Assembly (NCBI GenBank): GCA_005656395.1
Contig: SRSI01000007.1
Span: 1 to 64,000 of the forward strand
Direction: 5' to 3'
Source of the DNA: Strongyloides papillosus
Taxonomy: Eukaryota; Nematoda; Chromadorea; Rhabditida; Strongyloididae
DNA length: 64,000 bases
Position numbers and translations under genes: made by a program. This document shows positions 10,223-21,542 of this stretch, one piece after another (within the stretch, counting starts at the first letter, position 1; the number at the start of each line of letters is the position of its first letter). Below the pieces are notes generated by a model. It ran no database searches. It was not told the origin of the DNA and was given only the letters and a program-made list of their open reading frames with translations.

Positions 10223-10266
10223 ACTTTATATAGTATTTTAATTCCCCACTGACCATCTGATCAAAC
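10223..10266 (-). promoter_or_regulatory. Astacin promoter: TATA box and shared upstream motif
   Basis: Minus-strand TATATAAAG at about 10223-10231, roughly 35 bp before the ATG. The 14-mer CCATCTGATCAAAC (plus view) lies at 10253-10266, 63 bp before the ATG. Both also occur before the split paralog at 5917 with nearly the same spacing. Confidence 0.6.
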
Positions 10267-10572
10267 ATGACATAGGCCCTTTTTTCAACGATTTTATTGG
10301 TTTAGATACCACGTAACTATTTAACATCATTATCAGAAAAAAAATGTGTAGGCTAAACAATTATTTGTATTCTTTTAAGTCTCATACAATTTAATATCCA
10401 GTAAAATTTATAAACATAGACGAAATTTAACATACAATTATTTGTATTCTTTTAAGTATCATACAATTTAATATACAGTAAAATTTATAAACACATACAA
10501 AAGTTAACATACAATTGAATATAAATACAATTTTATAAAAGATATCAATAAAAACAGTTAGGAAAAATTAAA
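10267..10572. other. Intergenic DNA with a short direct repeat
   Basis: Lies between the astacin promoter and the 3' end of DIS3. It contains two adjacent copies of a unit of about 60 bp (about 10365-10435 and 10436-10505), each with TTATTTGTATTCTTTTAAGT followed by a CATACAATTTAATAT stretch. Nothing else was recognised. Confidence 0.55.
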
Positions 10573-13486
10573 TTAATAACCATCCTCTATTATTAAAGGA
10601 GCACTTTCAACTTCAACATCATCATCCGCCAACGTTAATTTTATTTTCATGTTACCATTCATCAACTTTATTGTACTTATAACGACACGTAGAGGTGAGA
10701 ATATGTGTAAATTGTGAGATTCCATGAAAGCCTTACCGGATGGGTATTTTTTAGAGTCAACGACAATTGCGGAATCAAAACCATATTTAGGAACAAAAAC
10801 TTGGACACCATTGTTTTTGACTTTCATTATGTATGAGTCTGTTGTTTCAGTTTTATCTTTGAAGTATAGTAAAGTATTGAGGAAGACTGAAGCTCTACTG
10901 GCATATTGAGCATTCTTATGACGGTAATTCATGTTTTCTGTTGCAGACATAACACGTGTTTTATTGGCAAAATCTTTGTGGAATTCTTCAGCTCCAATAA
11001 TGACACTTAACAAACGGTGAACCATAACATCAGCATACCTACGAATTGGAGATGTAAAATGAGTATACTCTGGAACTGCTAAACCAAAATGTTTATACAT
11101 CTTCGAGTCAATAGAACCAGCACAGAAGTATAAAGCTTGTGTCATGCATCTGGTTGTACTCATGCGAAGGAGTGTATCAGTCATTGAATCCTCTTTTGTT
11201 GCAGCATTCAGAGAGTCGGATAATGTTTTACCAGTCGAGACTTCTAAATGAGCCCCGAGTTGTTCAAAAATCTCTTTAAGTGGTTCAAACATCTTTTCAC
11301 CGGGTTGTGGATGCCTACGAAGGACAGCAAATTCAGGATAATGTTGAATTAATTTTCTGGCGACTGTACAATTAGCTAATAACATGAATTCTTCAATCAT
11401 TGACATTGTGGGTACAAAATTCTTCGAGGATACCTTTAATGGTAGACCTGTTGATGGATCAATTTCAAATCGTACCTCTGAGGAGGCTAATGTAAGAGCA
11501 CCATTCTTTGTTCTTATGTCTTTTAGGACTCTTGAAATTTTCATTAAATTACGCAAACTTTGTGCGATATCACTATTATCGCTTCGATCATCATGCATAG
11601 CTTGTGCTTCATGGTAAGTAAACTTTCTTTTTGATTTAATTAATGATTTTTGAAACTTTGGTTCAATATCATTATCAAGAGTTAAATCTTCTTTGAAGTA
11701 CCAGAATACAGAGAATGCATACCTCTCGACATCAGGCATAAGTGAACACAAGTCACCGGATAACAATCCTGGTAACATATCAATTCTTCGATCACAAAGA
11801 TAGACAGATGTAGATCTTAACTGTGCTTCTCTATCAATAGCTGTACCAGGTTTAACAAACGCAGTTACATCAGCAATATGAACACCAACTTCATAACGTT
11901 GCTTATCCTCAATCCACCGACAATGTAAAGCATCATCAATATCAGTACAACCATCTGGATCAACAGAACAAACAAGTAAATCTCTGATATCAACACGTCC
12001 ATTTTCAAGATTTGGAACCCATGGTAATTTTGGTAAACAAGCATTAACTTGTTCTGAAAATGGAAGATAAGGAATGTCATGCTCTAGTAATATAACTTCA
12101 TTCTCAACATTGACATCACCAGCATTACCAATCATTCTTACATAATGGCCAATGGGGTAACGCGAATTTGAAGGCCAGTCGTCAACTTTAACGATGATTC
12201 TTTTACCACAAATTTCATCATACCTTTTGACCCGAACTCTAATCTTTGGGTATGATGGATCAGCAGGCAAGAATAAACAGTTTTCTCCATTTCCGGTTCT
12301 TGGCATTAATACACCACAAAGACTTCTCCATGATCTTGATTTAACACCAATAACTTGTCCACTACAAACTTTTTCTTCCTCCTCAATTTTTATTTTCTTT
12401 ACTACTGGAGCATCAAGTAATTCTTCGGCTTTTGCATCATCCTCCTTCAATTCATCGGATACATCAATTACTATATTATTATCAGGAGCAGACCATTGAT
12501 CCTGGGGAAGAATTCTATAAAATACAACATCCTTGTTACAGGCACGGTTAATGTTATCTCTTCCTTTAAATAAAATACGTTCATCATCAGTAATATTTAT
12601 CCATCCTTCATCCTTATTTTCTTTTGACAATTCAAATGTTCCTTGTCTAATTTCACCTTTCCTAATACCATCTTCTAATTCCTCTGTTTCATAGTATGGG
12701 GGATACATATAATCATCAACATTTAAAACTTCTAAAGCCTTTAATCTATCCTTCAAATCATCACCACCAATAACGGCTTCTCCATACTCATTGATAGTAT
12801 AGCAATCACTGTATTCTTCTCTTATTTTTAAACAATTATCCGCAGACGCACATAGTATGATAGGACGAATTTTTATGTTACTCTCATTCCAATGAGATTT
12901 CAAATAATTAGCCACTCTGATAATTAAAGGATTGTACCTAATACTCATTTTCTTTCCAGCTGGAAGTGATATATAAGTATGTTCACAAATATCATCCAAA
13001 ATTTCAAATACTCTAGAATCTTCCTTAAGGCATTCCGCAACAACTTGTCTTCCAGCCTTACGATGAATCTTCATCAACTCCTCAACTTGAGAATGACAAA
13101 ACACAACATTGTCAATTCCTTGAAAATCAACCAAATCATATGCACTAACAAATAAATCTTGATCAAAAATTAGTACATGAGGATCTTCAACCAATGAATT
13201 TACTCCAGCATTAAATTCAGGCTCTAAACATGGTTTAGCGGCATCAGTATCACAATAAATATTTGCTTTCCTGCATGTTGGACAATCCTTTAATCCACAA
13301 ATAATTTTTTCTCTCAAAAATTTCTCTGTAACTTTCTAGAAACGATACAAGAATAATGTTGATTAATAATAATGAACTTACCACACGAAATCTCTGACTT
13401 CCAGAAAGAAGATGAAGTGTCTTATTTACACGTGTTGAAAAAGCACCATGATTTCTAATATTCAGATTAACATTTGAACAATACAT
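10573..13486 (-). CDS. dis-3: Exosome exonuclease DIS3/RRP44
   Basis: Catalytic subunit of the RNA exosome, a processive 3'-5' exoribonuclease. Exon 1 is 13486-13382 (35 codons), a 46-bp intron follows (13381-13336, GTAAGT...CTAG), and exon 2 is 13335-10573, giving 955 residues, close to the usual length. Order: a Cys-containing N-terminal segment (CGLKDCPTC), a PIN domain (about 88-210), cold-shock OB folds, the RNB domain with DPDGCTDIDDALHC (about 494-507) carrying the magnesium-binding aspartates, and a C-terminal S1-type region. The RNB active site is intact. In the PIN domain the first Asp (FDQD) and the Glu (QVEEL) are present, but where other DIS3 proteins have NDRAIRVA this one reads NPLIIRVA, so one acidic residue is missing and endonuclease activity is doubtful. 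A splice-acceptor-like TTTTGTTGTAG sits just before the ATG. Confidence 0.95.
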
Positions 13487-13495
13487 TTCTTCTTT

Positions 13496-13510
13496 CTACA
13501 ACAAAATTAT
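13496..13510 (-). promoter_or_regulatory. Candidate trans-splice acceptor before DIS3
   Basis: On the minus strand TTTTGTTGTAG ends at 13496, 9 bases before the DIS3 ATG. This is the form of a nematode 3' splice site, and no cis donor is visible in the 180-bp gap to the upstream gene. It fits spliced-leader addition. Inference only. Confidence 0.45.
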
Positions 13511-13666
13511 TAAAACAAATGCTTTATATTTTATATTTTAAATATAGAGACAAAACTCCAAAGGTATTCTGTGTAAGTGATAACGCGTAAGAAAATGCAC
13601 AATTTTAAATACAAAATATTTATCACTATAAATGTACAAAGTTATTATTATTTAAATATTATTATT

Positions 13667-15608
13667 TCAATAAGTTATGAGTGAAAAAGAATCATTAAAA
13701 AATTGTAATCTAACATCAAGTATGCTCCATTTGTTATTCGGTATGTCAAGCATCTGAATCCTATTTGTTCCCTTTATTTCATCAATAGCCCCTCCAAGAA
13801 CGTATAAACTGTTATTGTAAAATAGTGATCTAGCTCCGTAAATTGGTATCGGGAGTGAAGGTAAAGTTTTCCAGCAGTTGTTACGTAGATCATATAAATG
13901 ACATTCATTCCTGGAGACATTTGAGTACCCACCACATACATAAATACTATCACCATTTCTACAGGATGTTGATAAGTATCTTCCTGTAGGTATTTTTCCT
14001 AATTGTTTAATTTTACCCTCCCTTGGGTCATAACGTCGGATTAGGGCAGATAATCCTCCTGGAGTCAAATATATAGCATTCTTTGCTACAATTGCATCAA
14101 ACCCGTGGTCTTTTACAGTTTCTGTTCCTTTGCCCTTGAACCATCTCATTTTTTCAAGTGAAAATCTTATATTTTCAGTAAGTAAAAGAAATATTTTAAC
14201 TTACTTTTCTGTTACAGCAACAGTCCTACTGCCTTGTTTTCCTCCAAAAGCATATATTGTGTTATCAATAATACAACTTGCAAATGAAAATCTTGGGGCT
14301 GCCATTTTGTATGGGAGAGTTGTAATTGTCTTATTTGAAATATCATACTTCAAAAAGGCACTAGATACTTGGCCTTCCATTAATTTATCATAGCCACCGA
14401 AAATATAGGCATGATTTGATACCCGTTCACACCTGTGATGTTGCAGATATTGTTCCGTTTCACCAACTTTCTCAATAGTGTGAGTTTCTGAATCGAAAAC
14501 GTATATATCCTTCTTCCTTTTTGATCCTCCAACTTAAAATAAGTTTTAGAAAATAATTATTATCCTAAAACTTACACATTAATGCTCTGGGGAAACATTC
14601 ACCATTCTTCAATACATTGTTAACAATAGGTGTTTGTTTCTGGCTAACCCTTGTAACAACAGTACTCCATGAATCATTAATAATAGAATCTATTTGTTCT
14701 CTAACGGTTGCCTCCAAATCTGTGTTAATATCATCCTTCACGTCACTCATCAAAGTAAGTTTATCAAATATGTAACTTGCAATTACATCACACTCATAAA
14801 TGTCATCTTTAGTTAAAATTTTCTCTTGAATGTATTTTGCTGAAATTTTCTCCCAATTTAAAAGTGAAACTATATTAACCCAATTAAATTTCCTCCTGTC
14901 TGCGTCATGTTTGGCCCATCTTAGGGCAATCTCTAACAGTGATTCCTGTAGATCTTCTTTTAGTGCCAACTTCCTGAACAGAATTTGTAGTTCTGTGAAA
15001 GACATTTGTTCAAAATGTATATCAGCTTTACGGGCCTCCTCAAACTGTAAGAGAAAAGATATTTTTTTAAATTAAATTGTAAAAGAAAAATTACCCAAAT
15101 TTTTGTTCCAATTGTTGAAACGACAATATCTTGAAAGTTTGTTAGCCCATCTTTAATACATCTCCTCAACAATAAAACATAATACTTTGGATGTAAATCA
15201 TGAAGAACATAAGACAACAGTGTAATCTAAAATAATGTAATTACCTTACACATGGGAAAACGTTACCTCTAAATCATGAAGATGGAATTTTGAATAAATA
15301 TTTAATAAATTCCAAAATGTCCTCTCAGAGATTTCGAAATTTCCATTGTTATAAATATAATCGAGATAAACCTCAAAATCCTCCTCATTTACACCTGTGA
15401 GTGTATAGTCATCTGAAAATATTATAGTAATATTTAAAACTACAAAACACCACCTACTGATATTTTGTCCACTTTTGAAAAGTTCATGGAAAAAGTGATT
15501 GTTACTGGCAAGGATAATTTTTGATAAGGCAAATGATTTGTTGTTAACCCTTATTGTTATGTCGGAGAATAAATTATTTTTACGATAAAATTTTAGGAGT
15601 GGGAACAT
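13667..15608 (-). CDS. BTB-BACK-Kelch (KLHL-type) protein, probable Cullin-3 adaptor
   Basis: Six exons with short introns: 15608-15458, 15412-15267, 15226-15095, 15044-14576, 14532-14205, 14165-13667. All junctions are GT...AG and phases agree, giving 574 residues. The N-terminus is a BTB domain (LFSDITIRVNNKSFALSKII, then the YLDYIYNNG helix region). A BACK domain follows (LALKEDLQESLLEIALRWAKHD region, about 145-230). The C-terminal half holds about five or six kelch repeats with the usual GG pairs (YIFGGYDK, YAFGGKQG, YVCGGYSN, YVLGGAID) and spaced Trp residues. Proteins of this layout bring substrates to Cullin-3 ubiquitin ligases (family knowledge); the substrate is unknown. The gene ends 180 bp before the DIS3 start on the same strand, so the two could be an operon. 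A one-to-one ortholog name is not assigned. Confidence 0.9.
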
Positions 15609-16032
15609 TTTGTGTGAATAGAAGTCTGTAGTGTTTTATTTTCTGATATTTAGCTTTGGGAAAACATTCGTTCTAAGATGTAATTGGGATTTGGGTTGTT
15701 AAGATAAGGTGTGCAAGGTGGAGAAATGTGGTAGAATTTTTGATCAAATAAATGTTATGGTGAATCATAATCTTTGGGTTTGTTAAGTCAACATCATAAG
15801 TAAACATTCATTTTCACATGTTTGAAACGTTATTTTAGATAGGATTTTTTATTTTTTTAAGAAATAAAATTTGAAAATAAGCCTTCTAGAATATTTTTTC
15901 AATAATATCATTACAATTTACCACATGGTTGATAGACCTTATGTAACTATGAATGATGAATATATGTTAATATTTTTATTTAAAAAATATATGTAAAAAT
16001 GACATTTTTAACAATTCACCCTATGATAAAAT
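15609..16032. other. Divergent intergenic region
   Basis: Lies between the minus-strand Kelch gene and the plus-strand mucin-like array and should hold the Kelch-gene promoter. No clear TATA box or repeat was seen apart from the array promoter block at 16033-16115. Confidence 0.5.
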
Positions 16033-16115
16033 GTTAACTTTGTGTTTTTTGAAACAAAATCAAACATTATGGTTATATTTAAAATTTTTATTAAATAGTA
16101 TATAAGTTAATAAAA
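16033..16115 (+). promoter_or_regulatory. Mucin-array promoter block, unit 1
   Basis: First and most diverged copy of the block found before every gene of the array: AACTTTGTGTTTTTTG, then TATTTAAA, then the TATA-like TAGTATATAAGTTAATAAAA at 16096-16115, about 50 bp before the ATG. Confidence 0.6.
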
Positions 16116-16144
16116 ATTAAAAACTTTATATAACGATTAAAAAA

Positions 16145-16687
16145 ATGTTCTATAGTAATTTAAAATTTCTATTTCTACTATTACTAATTATTAACATTCT
16201 TGAAACATTATTAGGTGCTTCAAGAAGGAAAACAGATGGACGAACGAGAAATGATGCTGACAATGCTCCAGATAATCTTGTGCTATTAAATTTAAAAAGA
16301 TTTTTATTTTTAAGAAGACCGACTACTACACCACCACAACAAGTAACATATAGAAGAACTCCTCTAACAACTAAAACTACTTCATCAACTAGAGCTCCTA
16401 CAACAACTAGTGCTCCTTCAACGACTAGTGCCCCTCCAACAACAACTGTTCCTCCAACAACTCAAAATCCAAGAACAACCACAAAAATACCTACAACAAT
16501 AGCGACAACATCTTTACCACCTACAACTACGTTTCAAACAATGAAAAAAGGTAAGGGAAAAGAAAAAAAACCTAAGGTAGCTAAGGCGCCACAACTCAAA
16601 CCAACTAAAACTTCGAGAACTACCACATCAACAACTTCAACTACCACTACGGAACCACCACCAACAGAATACATAAATTTTTATTAA
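16145..16687 (+). CDS. Secreted Thr-rich mucin-like protein, array unit 1
   Basis: A 180-residue protein with no recognised enzymatic domain. Residues 1-25 form a signal peptide (FLFLLLLIINILETLLGA). Next comes a basic, Asp/Asn-containing stretch, then a domain (about 60-130) of PTTT and APTTTS type repeats rich in Thr, Pro and Ser, then a Lys-rich segment (KKGKGKEKKPKVAK), a second Thr run, and the tail PPPTEYINFY. The composition predicts heavy O-glycosylation after secretion. The signal peptide and the tail TEY-x-N-x-Y are shared with the neighbours and mark one family. A role at the worm surface or host interface is a guess. Confidence 0.8.
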   Translation: MFYSNLKFLFLLLLIINILETLLGASRRKTDGRTRNDADNAPDNLVLLNLKRFLFLRRPTTTPPQQVTYRRTPLTTKTTSSTRAPTTTSAPSTTSAPPTTTVPPTTQNPRTTTKIPTTIATTSLPPTTTFQTMKKGKGKEKKPKVAKAPQLKPTKTSRTTTSTTSTTTTEPPPTEYINFY

Positions 16688-17764
16688 CTTGAAGAAGGTA
16701 CTTTAAGATTTTATAGTTAAAAAAAAAGAAATAATTAAACCAAATTTTCTTTATTTATTGAATTAAATTCTATAAAAAAAGACATAACTTTTATTTTTCG
16801 ATAAATCAAGAACTTTCATAAAAAAAAGAATACTATTTGTATAATTGATTAATTTTAAAATAATTCCTTTTTAATTTAAACATTCTTTTTTTTTCTTGAT
16901 TTTTAAAAATGTAATAAATTTACTCCACAATTAAATATTTACATTTTTTGAAATTAGTACATATTTTTGCTTTGATAATCATCTAATAGAATGCATTTGG
17001 AAATTTCTGTAACTTTGAATTTATTTTGATTGGATAAGTTATAAGAAAATTATTACCTACATAAAAATTTAGTTTTGTCATGAAAATGTAAATTAAGATA
17101 AAACCCAAAATATTATAATAAGACAAAAAAAATATTCAAATTAAAGTACTAATGAAATATGTATTTCGATTTCAAATCTTTAATATCCATTACCTAAATG
17201 TTTACCTTTCATTTTATTTTTAGAATTTGATAAAAATTGATTATTTAAACAATTTCATTGTTAAATATAATTTGATTTTTGGGTTTTATATGAATACTGA
17301 TAGAAAAGAACATTATTTTTAATAAAAGTAAAAGACTTCCTCGTTATAGATTAACCTCTATATAATAAAAGATGTGGAATTTAAGTTTCTAAAAAGGGTA
17401 ACTTGAAACAGTGGGAATTCATAGAAAAGTTTGATAATTTTAAATCAAAAGAAATGTCATATGATAATTAAAGATTTTCTAAAGCAGAACATCTTTATTT
17501 AAAAAATATTGTTTTTTCTTTCACCTAGATATAAAAATTACTGTCAAACATACTAACGAAAAATAAACTATTTATTTGATGAAATATATGATTTCTAGAT
17601 ATTTTATAATAAAATTAAATCTTACAAACAAAAAAGTATTCTTTTTCAAATCATTATCCCTTTTATCAAAAAATTGATTAATTCAAGGTACCTGTGGAAA
17701 ATAAACATTTTTATAAAATTATTTAAAAAAATATAGGCGCAAACATCGTTTTAAACAACTCAGT

Positions 17765-17860
17765 TAACAAAATAATTGTTGTACTTTGTGTTTTTAGTGT
17801 ATAATCAAAAACTATATTTAAATTAATGGTTCGCATTAAGTAGTATATAAATTAATAAAA
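17765..17860 (+). promoter_or_regulatory. Mucin-array promoter block, unit 2
   Basis: Reference copy of the conserved block: AATTGTTGTACTTTGTGTTT, then AACTATATTTAAATTAATGG, then the TATA box in TAGTATATAAATTAATAAAA at 17841-17860, 35-54 bp before the ATG at 17895. Confidence 0.7.
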
Positions 17861-17894
17861 TATAAAAATTTTAACAAAATATTAATTTTAAAAA

Positions 17895-18530
17895 ATGAAT
17901 TTTTTTGACTTAAAATATCTATTATTAATATTGCTAATTATTAGTATTCTTGAAACATTCTCGGATGCTAAAAAAAGTAAAAAAAAAGAGAAAAATAAAT
18001 CTAAAAAAAGTAAGAAGAATAAAAAAAACTCTAGCGGTATTCCTAGTCAACATAATATTATCAGATTTCCAACAAGAACAACAGGAACTACACAACAAAC
18101 TACTCATAGTCCTGTACAGACAACTACACGTCAACTAACAACAGCAGCTTCAATAACAACGTCAGCTCCAACACCAGCAGCTACACGAAGAACATCACCT
18201 CCGACAACACCGACTACACAAACAACACCAAATCCAACGACACCAGCTCCAACAATTCTAACATCAGCAACACAAAAATCTACTGCTAAAACTGCAAGAA
18301 AGAAGAGTAAAAATACTAAAAAGAATAAAAAACCTAAAACATCAACTAGGACTACAACAGAAAGACCCACAACAACTCCACCTACAACAAAAACATCTAA
18401 AACAACAAATAAACCGAAAACTAAAGGACCTAAACCAACAAAAAAACCTAATCCACCAAAAACTTCTAAAACAACTAATCAAAGACCTACTACAACACAA
18501 GGACCAACAGATTACTTCAACGCTTATTAA
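17895..18530 (+). CDS. Secreted Thr-rich mucin-like protein, array unit 2
   Basis: A 211-residue protein. Signal peptide of the family type (YLLLILLIISILETFSDA) followed at once by a strongly basic block (KKSKKKEKNKSKKSKKNKKN), then a Thr/Pro domain (about 60-130), then alternating Lys-rich and Thr-rich blocks, and the tail GPTDYFNAY. It differs from unit 1 by the Lys block directly after the predicted cleavage site. Basic blocks flanking a glycosylated region could bind acidic matrix or glycosaminoglycans, but nothing in the sequence proves this. No Cys in the mature part, so no disulfide fold is expected. Confidence 0.82.
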   Translation: MNFFDLKYLLLILLIISILETFSDAKKSKKKEKNKSKKSKKNKKNSSGIPSQHNIIRFPTRTTGTTQQTTHSPVQTTTRQLTTAASITTSAPTPAATRRTSPPTTPTTQTTPNPTTPAPTILTSATQKSTAKTARKKSKNTKKNKKPKTSTRTTTERPTTTPPTTKTSKTTNKPKTKGPKPTKKPNPPKTSKTTNQRPTTTQGPTDYFNAY

Positions 18531-19743
18531 ATGTAAGAAGATGTTTTCAATTTTTTTAGTTGAAAGAATGACCAATAGACATACTAAATTTTATACTTTC
18601 AGTTTCCCATCTTATTTTTGAAAATGTATAGTTTTTACATTTCAACAAATCAAAGAATTTTCATTAAAGAGGAATACTATTTGTATAGTTGATTTATTTA
18701 AAAAAATCTAATTTTTATTTAAAACAAAGTATTTTCTTGTGTTTTGTGAAATGTAGAAAATTTATCCTATAATTTAAAATAAAATTTTTTTATATTTGCA
18801 TTTATCTTTCCCAAATCAATATTTTAAAGAAGGATTTGACAGCTTCTTGTAATTGTTAATTTATTTCAAGCAAATAAATATTAACAAATTAAAATGCTTC
18901 CAAGATCAATCTATTTTTTTTAAATAAAACCAAGAGTAGAAATTTTAACGGGACAAAAGTATAATAACCAAATTAATGTAATAGTAGAACATTTTTTAAT
19001 TTTAAATATATAATGTTCAATAATACAAAATTTCATTTTTTTATTCTTACATTTCTGTGGAAATTGTTTATATTTAGGATAGCTTTATGATTAACCAAAT
19101 CTCGGTTTTTGGCTTCATAACATCATAACAAAAAAAGAATGTTATATTTCAAAAAAGTAGTGGGATTTTTGATGATAAGTTAAATATTGGAACACATTGT
19201 ATAAAAATGGAATAAATCTCAATTTCTAGGAAAACACAATTTGAACAGTAAAAATTTTTTAATTATTTAAATAGTATTTTTAAAAACATTAACGATAAAA
19301 AAAGTTTAGTATAAAAGATTTAAACGATCAATAAAACAAATAGCTTATAATTTACTGATAATTAACATTTAAAAGTATAAAAATTAAGGTTATCATTGTT
19401 GTGAAAAGTGATCCATTATTTTTAAAATGAAATCTGCGATTTAAAGTTATTGGATAAAAATTAATTTCCAAATGCTACGTAACTATATTTTTACAATATT
19501 TTCATCTTAATTAACCAAATGTTTGGTAAAATTAACGCAATTATTGATCGTAAATATTGTTTATCATTTTATTAAAAAAATACTTGTAATAGTGGTATAT
19601 TAAATAAATCATTAAAAGAAACAACATCGTACTTTGTGTTTTTAGTTTATAATGAAAAAACTACATATAAATTAATGGTTCACATTAAATAGTATATAAA
19701 TTAATAAAATACAAAAAATTTAACGTTGTATTAATTTTAAAGA

Positions 19744-20340
19744 ATGATTTTTTTAATTTAGAGTATCTATTACTAATATCGCTAAATATTTGTATTCTTG
19801 TGACATCATCGGATGGTAAAAAATAGAAAGAGAGGTAGATTAAAAAGAATCAGCAGCCGTAGTATAAATAACTTTTATAGTAATGATAAGAAACATTCTT
19901 ACGAAGATCCTAAACAGTATAATATAAGAAGATTTACAACAAGAACACTAAGAATTACACAAAAACCATAATCACAAAATCCACCACCTGTCGCTACTCA
20001 AATACTTTTAACAACATCCAGACCTTAATGTTCAACATTAGTATCTAAAACTTTACCAACAACACTAGCTCCAGCAACTACATCAGCAGCAACAACACAA
20101 TCTTCAGCTTCTAGACGTAAAGGAAAGAATCATTCTAATAATAATAATAAGCTGAAAAGAACAAAAAAAAACAAAAATAATACAACAATCAAAAACAACA
20201 TGACAACCTAGTACAACAAAAGAATCTAGTGGAAAAAAAAACCTGGTGGAAGAAAGAAACCTAATGCACCAAAAAAATCCACATGATGTATTCAAAATCC
20301 CACTACAGGACTAACAGATTTCATCAACTCTTATACCAAA
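19744..20340 (+). pseudogene. Broken mucin-like gene, array unit 3
   Basis: Alignable to units 2 and 4 from promoter to tail. The ATG at 19744 is followed by a one-base loss and an early stop. Further stops lie in the basic block (AAAAAATAGAAAG), before the Thr domain and within the Lys-rich part. The tail region still reads GLTDFINSY. Its promoter block (19621-19709) with a perfect TATA motif is well kept, so transcription may persist. Confidence 0.82.
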
Positions 20341-21418
20341 GAAGATGTTTTCAAATTTTCTAGTTAAAAAAATAATTTATGGATATGCCATATTTTATAC
20401 TTTCAGTTCCCATACTATTTAAAGGATGACATAATTTTTGCATTTAAATAAATCAAAGTATTTTTATTAAAAAAGAATTATTGTTTGTATAATTGATTAA
20501 TTTGAAAATAGTTCTTTTTTAATTCAAATATTTTTTTTTCTTGGTTTTTAAAAGTGTAATAAATTTATTCCAGAATTAAATATTAACATCTTTTAAAATC
20601 AATACAGATTTTTGTTTTTACAATTATCTAAAAAGGAGAATTTGACAATTTTCGTAATTATTAATAAACTTTTATTGAATAATTACTAAGAAAATTATTA
20701 CATATATAATAATTTTAGTTTGTTATAAAAGTACAAATTGCGACAAAACCCGAAATGTTATAATGGGACAAAAATAAACTATTCGAATCAAAGTATTAAT
20801 GAAATATGTTTTTCGATTTTAAATCTTTAATATCCGTTATCTAAAAGATTTACCTTTCATTTTATTTCTATAATTTAATAAAAAAAATTGCTGTTTAAAC
20901 ACTTTCATTGTTAAATAAAATTTGATTTTTGAGTTTTATATGAATATTAAATGTAAAGAGTATTCTTTTTAAAAAGGTGATATAATTTCTCGTGATAGAG
21001 TAACACTTTATATAATAATGGTAAGATATTTAAGCTTCTAGAAAAAAACAACTTTATGAATGTAAATTCATAAAAATTTTTGGTATTTTTAAATCAAAAA
21101 AAATTTTATAAAATAATTAATGATTTTTTATGGCAGAACATCTTTATTTAAAAAATATCGTTTTTTCTTCCACTTGGTTATAAAAATCACAATAGAACAT
21201 ATTTTATGAAAATTAGACTATTTATTTGTTGAAATATGTTATGTTGGAATAATTAAAGATGAAATATAATTTAATAAACAAAAAAAAGTATTTTTTTTCT
21301 GAGTTTTATTATTCTCTTATCAAACAATTGATTAATTTAAAATACTAATAAAAATAAACATTTTTCATAGAATTATTAGAAAGTTCATAGGTGGGAACGT
21401 CGTTTTAAACAACTAAAT

Positions 21419-21515
21419 TAACAAAACAATTGTTGTACTTTGATTTATAACTATAAAATCAAAAACTATATTTAAATTAATAGTTAACATTAAAAAGTAT
21501 ATAAATTAATTAAAA
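21419..21515 (+). promoter_or_regulatory. Mucin-array promoter block, unit 4
   Basis: Contains AATTGTTGTACTTTG, AACTATATTTAAATTAATAG and AGTATATAAATTAAT (21496-21510), 33-47 bp before the ATG at 21543. Confidence 0.65.
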
Positions 21516-21542
21516 ATTTAACATGATATTGACTTTCAAAAA

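Noticed and set aside
17934..18575. Minus-strand open frames over mucin unit 2, and similar ones over units 4, 6 and 8
   Set aside because: They are reverse readings of Thr-rich repeats (ACA/ACT codons give Val/Cys/Ser-rich strings) with no signal or start context.
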